Shown here: one piece after another, positions 28,026 to 40,824 of the stretch | How the letters are laid out: each line of letters starts with the position of its first letter | How positions within the stretch are numbered: position 1 is the stretch's first letter | Assembly (NCBI GenBank): GCA_028554795.2 | Contig: CM068828.1 | Span: 18,426,436-18,490,435, forward strand | Length of the DNA stretch: 64,000 bases | From: Sinohyriopsis cumingii | Taxonomy: Eukaryota; Mollusca; Bivalvia; Unionida; Unionidae | Direction: 5' to 3' | Notes under the pieces: model-generated | Told to the model about the DNA's origin: nothing | What the model saw: only the letters and a program-made list of their open reading frames with translations | The model's database searches: none | Position numbers and translations under genes: made by a program

Positions 28026-29344
28026 CTCTGGAGGTCGCTGGTCAAGTTACGAAAATGACAGAAATACATAAAACTCTGTATTTTAGGACCTTTTTAATTA
28101 TTATTTATTTGCAAACTTGGATTGAATTATGATAATTATGATAATAGCATTTGATCTCATGAAGTTAATCTATGTTTTAACACCATTTTAAAGGAACCCA
28201 AATGTGTATCCCATACAATACTGCAAGTTACTAATATACAGTCAATTCTTGTTAAAATTGTCAAGTTCATTTTCAGCCATTTTGTCTTCAAAATGATATT
28301 TTTTTGTAAAGAATTAAAATCTTTCTTTTAGACGAGTTATAGTCTTTGTTCTATAACACATTTACATCTAATGTAAAAATATAAAATGCATTTATCTAAA
28401 CACAAAACATTTACATACTATCCTAAAACCTATTCCCATGTAAAGTAAAATGCCAAGGAATGACAATGTTTTTAAGATTAACACTATTTATAGGAAAGAT
28501 GCATGTATGTTACCAAAAAATTGCTGCCCAAGTCAAAAGATGATTATTTTGTTCTAAGGAGCTAATTTTCCCATTAAATAAGCTTGTTCCCATCAATTTG
28601 TGCTAGAACATGAATATTCAATGGTGGTGAATGTTTCTGTAACAAGAGCTGAAGTTCTTAAAACTGTTGACTTTTGACCAAATTAAAAAGTTTCATAACA
28701 GTCGAGCAAATATTAACTAAGGATATCTTAGTCAAATAAAAAGCATTCTCCAATTTGCAAATCAATTTAAAGGATGCAATATTTAGTGCTGCATAAATGG
28801 CTCAATTTAGTTTTGACTGCCTGTAAATGTGTGCAAAATTGGTAAACATGTAAATGGATATGTATGTGGCTGTCAGCAGGACAGTGATGCAATAGCTACC
28901 CATTCCAAATACAATTCCACATATTTGTCTCAGATGACACGTCAATGTACTGTTCTGTCCATTTATTTTAAAGTATGTATAAATTTCCCATGAAATGTTG
29001 CATCTCAAGGAAAAAGGTACAAGTTGATGAGAATCGGTCATAGTTCAAGACAGGCTGACTTATTGATAATTCTGAAAAAATCGTATTTAATCTACATTAT
29101 TTAACTGTGAAAAACATATTTTAACTGAACATGCTGCTACATTTTTTTTTAAAACTAGACATGATTTTGTCTAGGAAGAGTAAAAAAACATGAAATAGTA
29201 CAATGTGATCCACATTATGTAAATCAAAACATAGTGAGACTGAGTCTTGTATAGGATAATAAAAATAACTTACAATGAATGGACAGAGAGATGGTATGCA
29301 ATAACGGAAACTTCTTGACATTAATTTCTAAAATTGATATTTAC
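28026..29344. other. Probable intron of the BIR-domain gene
   Basis: A+T-rich sequence between the donor at 29344 and the acceptor just above 28025. No coding signal or known repeat was seen. Confidence 0.45.
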
Positions 29345-32300
29345 CGGAGTGATATCTTGTGTTGTTTGTGACTGCCGTTGTTGAGACTCCCCACTGGTAT
29401 TGGGAACTACTGCTGCTGCAGTCAGTGTAACATGCCGATCAATTCCTAAAGAATGTTCAACCTCTGGCATGGTTTGCTGTGAGGCCTGTTGTTCTAACCC
29501 TCTTTCCTGTGTATTCTGAATGCTGAGTGGGGTTACAGCAGAAGTATGTGCCTCAACCTCAGTGATTGTTGAATTCTGCAATTCCGTTTCAGGACATGGT
29601 CAAGGTGACATCTCAGATGTTCTATTAGAGTTGGATAGTGAATTCACCATTGTGAGATTTCCAGTTCCTGATAAATGTGCATTTGAAGTATTACTTCCCA
29701 TCTGGATGCCAATCAGTTCCTCTTCTTGCATAATTGAGACATTAGGATAGGCTGGATTACCTCTCAATAAAGGACAGTCAGGTGATATTCTCCGATGAAT
29801 GTCATAAGGGTCATCATGAAAATTCCATCCACTATGTTGTCCTCCACAAGCATATCACACAGTTACTGTGCCACTTCCAGCGTAGTAAAACCCTGTTCTT
29901 GCAAGTCTTATCCCACTGCCTGGAGCAGATGATGGGTAGTTGATGAAAGTCTGAAGTCTAAGCCACTCATACGACATCCTTTCTCTTTCCTCTGGAGGAC
30001 TTCCTCTCAGGAGTCTTTCGAAATACAACTGTAAGCCTGTTGGAAGAAGGATCACTTATTGTAATCCATTCTTAATGGTAGGGAAGATAAACCAAGTAGA
30101 TACTAAACTCTTTAGAAAATCATCGATAAGACTTTCTTGGCTGCTATTATTCTTTTGTGACACTAAAATATCAAGCTCTGCTGAAAAATCTGTTGTTTTT
30201 TTTCTTTTTGTTCTCATTGTTGTTGTCTGGTTCATCAAAGTAGCACTTGGAGCAGTACCCTGGGGAAATAAGATCGTACGGTAGTGAAGTAGTTTAAGGT
30301 CACTCAGAATCTGTGGAAAGTTCTCTACATGACTGACCCTCCTAGTAGATTCCATGTTTTTCTTGAGCTTCATATTTCCTTTTTTGCCACTTCTTTTATG
30401 CAAAAAACAGTGTCTACATCTGACGCCAGATTTAGACCTTTGTGATGACTTCTTTTTATTTAAAACATATCTGGTCTCTTTCAATTTCCTCTCTTGAACC
30501 TTACCTCCAGAGATAAATTTATTTTCTCTTTGCTTCTTTGGGTCACAATCCTGAATAGAATGGCTTTTGGCTGTAAATTCCTCTTTGGTTGAATCCAGCA
30601 ATTGATCGTAAGAATAACCAACGGAGTCTTGTCTTTGTTGAGACTCTTCATGCTGTGCTGGTATGTCATGACCTGGGATATGCTCTGGAACTGAGATAAC
30701 TGGACCCACCTCTGGGGAAAACTCAGATGGGTCCATCTTGACTGTGCAGACATTAATGTTGCTGTCCATCTGGCCAACACAGCTCACATTTCTAGAATCA
30801 ACATTTTGGCAACAGTCAATTTCATTAACTTTCACAACACTGCCACTTACACACGTGACATTTTCCTTTTGGTTGAGACAACCCCCATCCATAGTGTCAG
30901 TACTGGAACAATGATGAGCTGCTTCCACACTGAACTTGCTGGTGCTTACTAATGTCTCATCTGTCTCGAGGTTCAGTTTATTCCACACTTGATCTTTAAC
31001 TGAATCTCTTACACATGGTACATCTGCATCACTATTAATAAATGTGGGTTTGTCATCCACCACAGGTATGACTCCTGTATCTGTGTAATCCTTTCTACTA
31101 CATGCAGATCCGTCAACTGCTCTTACACCCTCAGTAGTGCTTTTGGTGGCCATGTCCAACTGTTCACCATTCTCAGAATTTTCCAATGAAGCCATATTTG
31201 TGTGCCCCATATTTGCTGACTGAGTCAAGATGGCATCTGATAAACATCTTGATTTATCTTCAGTAAGGTTCATGTCTTCTTCACTGCCTTTTAGTGAATC
31301 AAGTCCATGGTTCTCTGCATTGTCTTTCTCTACAGTTATCATTTCTTCAGGTATGCTGCAGTTTCTTCCTGCTTTAAAAGGATTAATCTTCTTTAATACA
31401 GATTGGAACTGACTTATCTCAGCCTGCCCTTCCAGGATTTGTTGTAAATCAAAGTTATGCTCAAGATTTTCTTCATTCAGGTTCATTTGCAAGGATAATG
31501 TATGGCCAATTTCATCACTTTCTGGTCCTGTATCCCACAATGGCTTATTCACCATCGACATGGTCATTAGTTGATTAGCTAGTTCACATACTTTCAAGTC
31601 TTTTGATACCTTTTGCATCTTCTCTGTCTTCTCTGCTTCTCCTTGACCCATACCGGCTGAGCTTGTACTGCTCTTTGCTTCGGCATGGGTGAGAAAACAT
31701 GTGGGTGGAGACATTTGTCTTCTATTGTACTGAATAGACCCCAAGTCAAAAGTTCTAGAAGCGAGATATACACAAGCACTACTACTGTGTTGATTATGTT
31801 CCTGACATTCTGAATGGATAAAACTGTCAGCAGGAAGAAATGTTTCCTGGATCAAGTTTTCTTCAATAGGGCTTATTATGTCATCATCATTAAAACAAGC
31901 CTTGCAATTTTCTTGACGCTCTGATATTTCGAGATCTTGTTTCTTCATGCTATCTGGGATTCTTGAATTAGACCTTAATGCCAACAAAACCAATCTGGAA
32001 AGTCTATCAATCATTGACTCAAGGTGATCTACCTTTTCCACTAATTTTGCTACAGTCGTATTTGTTATACAAGAGTCAGGCATACCATGCATATTGAAAC
32101 AATTCACATCATGATGAGGTTGAGTGAACATCTGGTCCTGATGTGAAGCATTCCTTCCTTCATGAGGCGTAGTAACTTGTACGGAGTGTGGAGAGTGACC
32201 GGATTCCTGGGGAAACCGAATGTTATCTTCATTTACCAAATGACTATCCCGAACATACTGATGCTGAGATTTAGTTTGGCCAAACATCTGTATTCCTGTT

Positions 32301-33127
32301 ACAGCCTCTTTCTTGTTTTCATTTCCTGATTTCTGGTTTTCAAAATAATTATCATTTCTGGAGACGATTCTAACAGTATCTGTCTCTTGCACTGTTTCCT
32401 CTCGAGCTGTGCTAAAACAGCTGTAACAATTGAAGTTAGATTCTTCAAAAGCTGTATTATCTCTCTCCTGTAGAGATGGGGCATTTGGTACATTGTTTTC
32501 CAAAGACCTGGATGATATGTTTGCCCAGTCCAAGTCTTTAACGGAAGTATCTTCAAATTCAGGGTTAAACTGGGACTCAAGGTGAGGTTGCATACCAGAT
32601 AAACCATCTGCTGCACACAAGTGATCACCTTCAGCAGTTTTGACTACAGTGTTGTCATCGACAATATGCACAGAGCTTTCATCAATATCTACTACATTGC
32701 TCTTATAAACTACAATGCTTTCACCAAAGTCAACTACAGTGCTTTCATCAACTTCACGTGAATTCATGTCATCAACTGTACTGGTCTGACGTATTATTGG
32801 TAATACAATAGCAACTGGTCTTTGTTTACCTATCTCCTCCTTAACTATACCTCTTTCTGCTGGACAAATGCTCAATGGCTCTTTGTCCCACTTTTTGAAA
32901 GTCATTATCATTACATTGACTCCCACAGAAACTGGTTCCTCAAGAAAACAATTAAAACCACAAGTCGGATTGCATCTCATGCCAGTATCAGTCTGCACCA
33001 TTTAATTTAAATCAACACAATCTTCATTTGTCTTACCCATCTCATTGATCAGGTCTTTTTTGTTCTTTTCATGCTTTATAAAACGTGAAAATAATGATAA
33101 TTTTGACTTTCCCTTCTTAGATGGCAT
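29345..33127 (-). pseudogene. BIR-domain (IAP-like) gene, large first exon with four in-frame stops
   Basis: From the ATG at 33127 (MPSKKGKSKLSLFS) one frame of about 1260 codons runs to a donor (ACTCCG then GTAAAT) at 29345. It contains TAA at 33002-33004, TAA at 30056-30058, TGA at 29855-29857 and TGA at 29600-29602, but no frameshift. The main open part is 981 codons (33001-30056): acidic, Ser-rich, with a Cys/Lys cluster RCRHCFLHKRSGKKG near its end. A BIR domain follows at about 29980-29762: LRLQTFINYP, ARTGFYYAG, CGGQHSGWNFHDDPYDIH, PDCPLL. The third stop falls on the first zinc-binding Cys of that domain. Either short introns remove some stops or this is a decaying gene. IAP proteins bind caspases or act as ubiquitin ligases; the long N-terminal region is unfamiliar to me. 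Confidence 0.6.
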
Positions 33128-33962
33128 CTTAGAATATAGTCTGTCAGTTCGTCGGAAGTTTTATTTCTTCAGAATATTAACTATTAAGATGAAGCCATTC
33201 TAACTGTCCAAACTGACTTTAAGAATCTGGAGAGAAAAAAAGAACGCGTAACTATCAGTTCAGAAAATAACAGAAAAAAGGAAGCTGTCCTTTGATCACA
33301 AATCACAATGCATGAGTGGTAACAACAATGACAGCATCAAAATATAACTAAAGTGAATGACCATGTAGACTGCTAAAGTGGATGACCATGTAGACTCCTA
33401 AAGTGGATGACCATGTAGGCCTGAGACTGCTCACCTGGCTGACATCTACCTGAAAGGCAAATGCATCAACACTTGGCCTAGAAGTCAAGGTCAGAATCGT
33501 ATGATCTGTAGATATTTCTTTTCAATTGCTTTAAGGTTTCTCTGTTGTTTGCTATTTTCATCCACATTCGAAGTCATCATTTGTCCAGTGCTAGAAAGCT
33601 TTTGTGTTAGGATGCTTTCTGTCAAATTTTGTCTGACTCTATCACAGGCACTTGATTCAGGGAGAAACTAATGATTCGTCCCCATTTAACACAAGTAACT
33701 AACTCTCACAGGTTGGTTATCAGAAACACTGAAATATGTCCAACAGCCAGAATGCACGTTTACGTTTTCTGTGTATATATTGGTGTACACCCCAATATTA
33801 TGATCTGTTACTGTTTTAAGAATAATAATAAGCAAAACAAACTTTAAGCGATATGATAACGAATTATTTACTTTTTAACAATTTCTAACAAAATCCATAT
33901 AATGTTGACATTCTGTCATACCTGATTTTCCTCGATTGGACAGTGTGAGAAACCATACTTTT

Positions 33963-33964
<2 letters not shown>

Positions 33965-34030
<66 letters not shown>
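33965..34030. repeat. (TA)n microsatellite
   Basis: About 33 TA units. Confidence 0.95.
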
Positions 34031-34034
<4 letters not shown>

Positions 34035-34511
34035 TTATCATATACATATGTGTTTTAAGGTAAGTAAAGGCATAACTGACACGTAAAATGAGGTATAAGA
34101 TGGAAATTCCATATACAATCATCAAGTAAAAGCAAATTAGACCAGGGTCATTTTCTTGACACAGGAATAGTTGAGTAATTGTTGTTTAAATCAGTGTCTA
34201 GCATGAAATGCATTCCATCTGGCTTAAAAATGTCTTCTTCATTTTGAATAAGAAGAAAAATGTCGAATAATGGGAAAAGTTATTTTTCAGAAAACTGTGG
34301 ATGTGTTGGATACATCTGCCGGTGGATCACACAAATCATACTATTTTCTGTCACACAATGGGGATCTGAGCATTTTCTTTTAATATAGGAAGCTTGTCCT
34401 GATCGAAAATTGATATACTCACATGAAGAGGGTGACATGACTATGGGAGAGGATTTGCTAAAAAAAAAAATTTTTAATACTTTGTCTAAACCTATACATA
34501 ATATATTGTCA

Positions 34512-34514
<3 letters not shown>

Positions 34515-34562
<48 letters not shown>
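34515..34562. repeat. (TA)n microsatellite
   Basis: About 24 TA units. Confidence 0.95.
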
Positions 34563-34566
<4 letters not shown>

Positions 34567-37500
34567 ATTATTCAAATACATACAAATTGTAATACATTCA
34601 TCTTCATATTATGGTATTAAAACATGTGTATTGTGGTGTTTTTAGTAACCCCTCACAGGTCAATAGACCAACAAGATCTCCACGTTTTTTCTTCTGACAT
34701 TACTGCACAGGCACTTAATTTGGGGGGAAAAATGTATATACTAAACAATTGGTGAGTGCATCACCTGACACTCTATTTTGATGCAGTTTCATAAACTCAC
34801 AGTTCTTGAGAGAACATATCTCTCACAAATATCACAAACACAGCATCTGTTTTATTCTGATCAACATAGTCACGCAGACAGAAACATTTGTTGAAACTCC
34901 TATTATTCTCCTTTGTGAAATGAAAGAAAGATTAACACCATGCAAAAAGCTGCATTTCACTAATTCTTTTTTCCGATCAATAAGACCCCATAAAAATCCT
35001 TTGTTATTATAATTTGAAGGAATTTACAAGAAACAATATGTTGTTATATTTCAAAAGTAATCAGCAGCCAGTGCATTATTTTTTATTCTAAAAAATTATA
35101 GTCGGATTTTTTTATCTGATAAATAAGAAATTTTACTTTAATAGTAAATTTTCAATCAGCCATTTAGAGAACCTCAGTATTTAACTTATTTTAACTAATT
35201 CATTATTTATAAATTGGATTAATAATGGTAAGAGTTACAATAAATGAAAATAAAACTGTCTCTTGTAACTTATGTCTTCTGACTAATTATTTGCACTTTT
35301 AGAGACACAAATTGTGAAAAATGCGAACCAGTTTTAAAGTTTAAAAAATAGTACATTCAAAGATTAAATTGAGGTTCTGTATATTAACAATGCCAATTAA
35401 GTATAAGAAAATAATCATACACTAGATCTTATTTTTTTAAATCATAAGTAAACATTTTTATCAGAACACAAACATGATTTTCCCCAATGATTATTTCAGC
35501 TTCTGTGACAAAATCTGTTCCAAAATTAACATCATGATAAATACAAGAAAAACTTTTGGAATGCTAATCTCTTTGAATGTCATTTTTCCTTTAAACCTAA
35601 GTTTTGCTGACTTTGCTCTTCAATGTATTTTTTCCAAGGCATGTGTACAATAGTGCCATAGGCTATGTTTCCATCTGAAAAAGCCTAATAAGTTCTACAG
35701 CTTCACGGTAACCTTTGACAAATCGTATAGATCTCAAAAAAAGATGTTGCAATAGACATGACCATGACCACTTGCAATGTGTAAAAATAATAACAGACGT
35801 TTCTGAGCCTCTAGAGCATGTTAATGTAGATGGAAAATACAACACTAGTGCAGCAGTCAAAACTTCCCAGCCCCGACTCATGAATATTCATACAGACTCC
35901 AGGTCCTTGTCCTTGTAGATCTATCAACAGTCCTGGCCAATTAGATCCTCATAAATATTCATGTTTATGGAAACAAGGGTAAGCTAGACAGTTTCACAAA
36001 CAAACTACAAAACAACACACATCATCATTCACTACAGCATAAATTGCAATCAGACTATCACCACCCACAGTAACAAGATAAATGAAAAGAACAAAGAAAC
36101 ATTGTACATAGTACTGAACAGTAGTGTACTAACATGGGGGTGGACGGGGCAGTTGCCTTGGGTACCAGAGATCTTGGGGTGCCAAAACATGGGTGCCAGA
36201 GGTCTTGGTGCGCCAATACCCCTTTCTGCCATAATCACCGCCCCAGGTGCCATTTACCTTTAGTATGTCACTGGTCCTGAAGTAACTTGCTTAATAACTA
36301 TTAAAACCGAATTCAATCACATATTTATCTCATTTATATGCTTATCTGTCCTCTTACTAACATCATTTATAACAGATGATCCTACATGTAAATGTGCTGC
36401 ATATGCAGTAGCTATTAATGACACTGGTATTAATTATATTTCGTTAATCTTTAACATCAATGCTTTTTACATTTTCTCAAGAGTTCACACAAATGAAAAC
36501 GTACTACACATGTTACATTTCATAACTGTGTGTCATGATCACGATGATGATTGTTTTTATTATTATTATTATTATTGTTATTATTATCATGTAACTTGGT
36601 ATGGTATAGATGTCAATAAATGACTAGTACAAAAACGTACATCAATAAAAATTCAAAAACATTGCTTTAATTTTTCATTTCTGACTGAAATATTGGCAAT
36701 CGAGTTGCTGTTTTCAGGGTGGGTGGGAGCGTGAGTTATTAAGTTCACCACGATAAGAATAAAAACAAGTTAGGCTTTAGAATTATCAAACCAGATTAAA
36801 TGTTCTTGAACTTACTGCTCGTTGTTACATAAAAATGTTTGAACTGTTATCGTTTATTTATCAGCACATTTCCTTTTCTTTCCTTTCGCTGCTTGCCATG
36901 ATTGGTTAAATTTACATGAAACAATTACAATAATTAAAGAGCTGTTTCTGTTCATAATTAATATAAATACCAGGGATGCCGCCTGAGGGAGTCTCAATCA
37001 ACATCATGATTTTCTCCCAAAAAATGACAACCTCATTATTCCTGGTACTTTCTCTGTTCTCATATGCAAAAAGCTGACATTATTACATTTAAATGTAATC
37101 ATGATTAAAAGATTAACTGTCTCTAATTAGTGTAATATTGGGCCTTTTGTACAACATATTCGGCAGAAGAAAAAAAAAACAACATAATTATTCAAAGCAC
37201 AATACAACATAAAATAAACTAATATATACACTGACCTGTGACTGCTTTTTAAATTACTCTGGAGATCATGTTATGAATATTATGCTGCAATGGGTGAGAA
37301 TATTTCCGTAAAAGCCCTGAATTACGTTTTTGATAATGGATGCACGCCAGTGATGCAGTGCTAAATAAAGAAGTGAGAGAACGCAATACAGTGAGGCAAT
37401 GCATGTTACTCAGATACAGGGGTGGGGTAAGGACAGTTATGAGCAAAAAGTAATAAGGGAATGCACAAAAAAGGTATCCCAGGATACGCTGCTCAAACAT

Positions 37501-38183
37501 GTTCCTATATCACTACGCCTTTGATGCAAGGGCCATATTAATATTATATGTTTGTATGCACATATTTTATGCCGCATATGCCTGTCAAATATAAAAATCA
37601 TAAAAAATACAATACACAAGTGAGGTAAGAAAGGTCCATATTTTCGGATAGCTATATTAAAACAAAGCCTAAGAATATTATTCGCTTGACCTGTTAAGTC
37701 AATGGCAGTTCATAGCAAAAGAAGTGTATGCACCCCAACCCAAAATTTATACCTGCATTTTTCATGTGATGCTCACACTGCAAACACAAGTCATCTTCCA
37801 AGGTCACAACTCTGAAAACGGTGTATTAAACAGCTTGATGCATTTTTTTTAAAACTTGCCATCCATGTCGTTTTTGAGACATTTATTTGCCTAGTCCAAA
37901 AATGCAATGCGCCTCACCTGATATTTATGTTTTTGGTGATGCGTCTTTTATTACAGAACAACTATTTGCCTAGACCGATAAATCAGCCCTTCGCCCGTGA
38001 TGATTGTGATGTTGGGGTACCTTAGGTACCTAGTCCTACATGTAAGACATAGCACATGTTGATTTTGTTTAGGTGCCAAAACATAAATATCAGCGTCAGG
38101 TCTTACATGTAGGACTACTTAGGTACCTAACCCTGAATACACGTCTACGGTGTACTGCTATGGGTTCTTTTTTGTCGATAGCT

Positions 38184-38433
38184 GGTTGTTGTTGTTGTTG
38201 TAGGGTTAAAGCAATTTTTCAGCACACAATAGGCTATACATGGCCGCCAGTATTAATGGTGGAGGAAAACCCGGGAAAACCCCGGAAAGAACCACCGACC
38301 CACGAGAAGCTACTGGCAAGCTTTTTCACATACCCACATTGGCCGAATCCGAGACTCGAACTCGCAGACAGAGGTGAGATAGCAGTGATCCGTAACTGAG
38401 AGCGTTTTAGACCACTCGGCCACTTGGGGCCCC
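38184..38433 (-). mobile_element. tRNA-derived SINE, copy 1
   Basis: Minus-strand copy of the element at 62650-62900. The head is a class II tRNA-like region with A box (GGCCGAGTGGTCTAAA) and B box (GAGTTCGAGTC), followed by TCTCGTGGGTCGGTGGTTC, the conserved CCGGGGTTTTCCCGGGTT core and a body ending in an (AAC)n tail, seen here as (GTT)n at the left edge. Confidence 0.85.
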
Positions 38434-40632
38434 GTTGATAGTTGGTATGAAACTGTTTACTTACTGCAAAGTAACTATAACAAGACCAACCTGATACACA
38501 TAATTCACGAATATATTCATATCTTTAAATATTAAACAATAATACCTGAAAAAGTCACATCATATCCTTAAATGAAGAAATTTGACAGGGCCAATTTTTG
38601 ACAATTGACACTACCCTGCCACCTAAGCTAACCCAAGTCAGCATGAACAGTAACTCCTCCAGGCACTTGGGTTGGTAAAAAATGTAAACAGTGGCAAGAC
38701 AGCAATGCGACAGAAATTGAGCTCAAACACACAAGAAACTAGCTACGATGTCGTAGCCTCAACTTGATTTGTTGTGGTTGAGGTATGAGTAGGGATACTA
38801 ATATTAGTACTAACAAGAAACAGTTCATTTTATGAAAACGCAGGTATTTTAATACAAGGAATTAGATTATACAAACATTTTCCCATTCAATACACGAAAT
38901 GAATAACAACATTTTTTAAAAAAAATTTGTGTGTAATGTATTTTCCAGGCTAGACAGGGACTTTTGAAATGAGTCGTATTTCATGCCAAAAATATTGGTG
39001 GGTGCTTACAAAATGGGCATAAAAAGATTTCAGAAGTACCTCACACGATGAAAAGTGAATTTATTCTTAAAGCTGAATGTTCACACATGCCTATAACCAT
39101 GTTTGAAAGTTGCAAATTTCATCTTGAAATAACCATTAGCAGGGCTTTCCTTATCACCCAGAAGCTGGGTGATTTACCTGGGTACTATTACTTTGCACTC
39201 AGCACCTTTAAAAAAACAAAATAAAACCTTTATGCCTATTGGGGAAGGTTCCCCACATTCCTCGCCTACTTTGGTAACTCACCTTTCAACTTGAAGTCTA
39301 ATGTAAGACCCTGCTGAGGTCAAGATTTTACAAAACAGGACAAAAGACCAATATTAAAAATGGTGGACAATGCATGTCTTTAAATGCTTCTTGTAAATTT
39401 ATCTGAAAAAATATCACCTTAAAATAACAGTCAAGATTTTGCAAAACTAATGACCAATATTAAAAATGGTTAACAGTGTATGTGTTTGAATAGCCTTACT
39501 GTGAATTTATCTTAAATGAAATCATAAAGATGAGTTCATTTTTCAATTCTGCACACTCAGATTATGCAGGAAACATTCTATTTTATATACCTTATAATTC
39601 TGAAAGTTTCCCCCTCTTGCTATTTTAAATGACAAAGTGTATGCTATGATTGCTTTAGAATAGTTGTCAGGCAAGCTGAAATTTACACTGAAGATAAAAT
39701 GAGCTTGGTAAATTATTTTCGCAGGGATGGTAATAAGTAAGATTCGCAGAAGGAAAACTCCCGTGAAAGTGGATGGATGAATATAAGACCGTAACTGAGC
39801 GGGAGTTTATTATTTCTCACAAGAGGCATAAGCCATAATCTGTGGCAGCAAAAATATAAAATAGGATATAAATAAAAGACAGTAGTTTGCAGCCACATTG
39901 GGTTGATTGTAATCCCAGTATTTTGAATTTATTTTGTTGGAAGGAAAGCTGTTTTGCAGTTATTGTAGACAATATCACAAACTGGCACAGGTTGGAAATT
40001 CAAACATTGTGTTTGTCAGTAACTACAGGCACTTTCCACATGAGAGGCGACTTATCATCTTAAGGTTATTTTCAAAACGGGAGACCATCCTGCCATTCGT
40101 CATCAGTTTTTAGAGTTCAAAGCAAAGATGAGGGCATATAAACAGTCATTGGATCTAACTGTTGAAATTCTTGGAACCGACTTAGTGAACACTGATCCAC
40201 CTTCTCTCAGAGCAGCGAAGGAGGGGGGAATTGCGTCCGATTTTCTTTTTTTGGGGGGATGTCCTAATCAAGACTCTGTTTTGCAAAATGGGGACTAAAA
40301 AAATGCTGTTTTACCAAAGTGTCGTTGACTCATTAAACTATCCAAAGGCCAGTCCGAGGCTTGTATGTAAGTCGGGTTATTGTCCCTGAAGGAACCTCCA
40401 ATGCAAGACCTCATTGTGAGAATGCTGATTTATTAATCAGAGGTTAGCAAAAAGGAATGACAGTGACCAGTTTGACTGACGTTGAATATCTGTTGAATCT
40501 TGCGTAATCGTTATAGTTTTTTTCTTGTTGCGTGAACACACCACCTTTCAAATCGCTAAATGAGTAACGAAATTTTCGAGACTCAGATGGCAATCCAGGC
40601 TGATTTTCAGTTTTGTTATTTTAGTAATCAAG
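38434..40632. other. Host non-coding DNA
   Basis: No gene or named repeat is evident. Two related phrases (CAAGATTTTACAAAACAGGACA at about 39318 and CAAGATTTTGCAAAACTAATGACC at about 39432) show a small local duplication of about 115 bp. Confidence 0.45.

Positions 40633-40679
<47 letters not shown>
40633..40679. repeat. (CA)n microsatellite
   Basis: About 23 CA units. Confidence 0.95.
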
Positions 40680-40682
<3 letters not shown>

Positions 40683-40824
40683 AACCCTTGGGGCTATAAA
40701 ATGAACATCCATATTTTGGGTTCTGAAGGGTGGGGGCAGGCAAGTGCACTAGGGTTAAGTTTTGTGAGTTCACAATTACCCATTGAACAATAAGTTCGTT
40801 TTCTTAAATGCGTCGTTAATAGGC

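Larger units (their letters stand above)
33128..38183. other. Host non-coding DNA
   Basis: Upstream flank of the BIR gene and intergenic DNA. It holds a TGACCATGTAGACT-type short tandem repeat (three copies, 33357-33420), (TA)n arrays at 33965-34030 and 34515-34562, and an ATT/GTT microsatellite near 36555-36590. Open frames here are short and show no domain. Confidence 0.5.

Noticed and set aside
29855-29857. TGA at a BIR zinc Cys position as a selenocysteine codon
   Set aside because: UGA in place of Cys is a classic sign, but three other in-frame stops, two of them TAA, lie in the same frame and no SECIS-like hairpin was recognised downstream. Decay or unseen introns explain it better.
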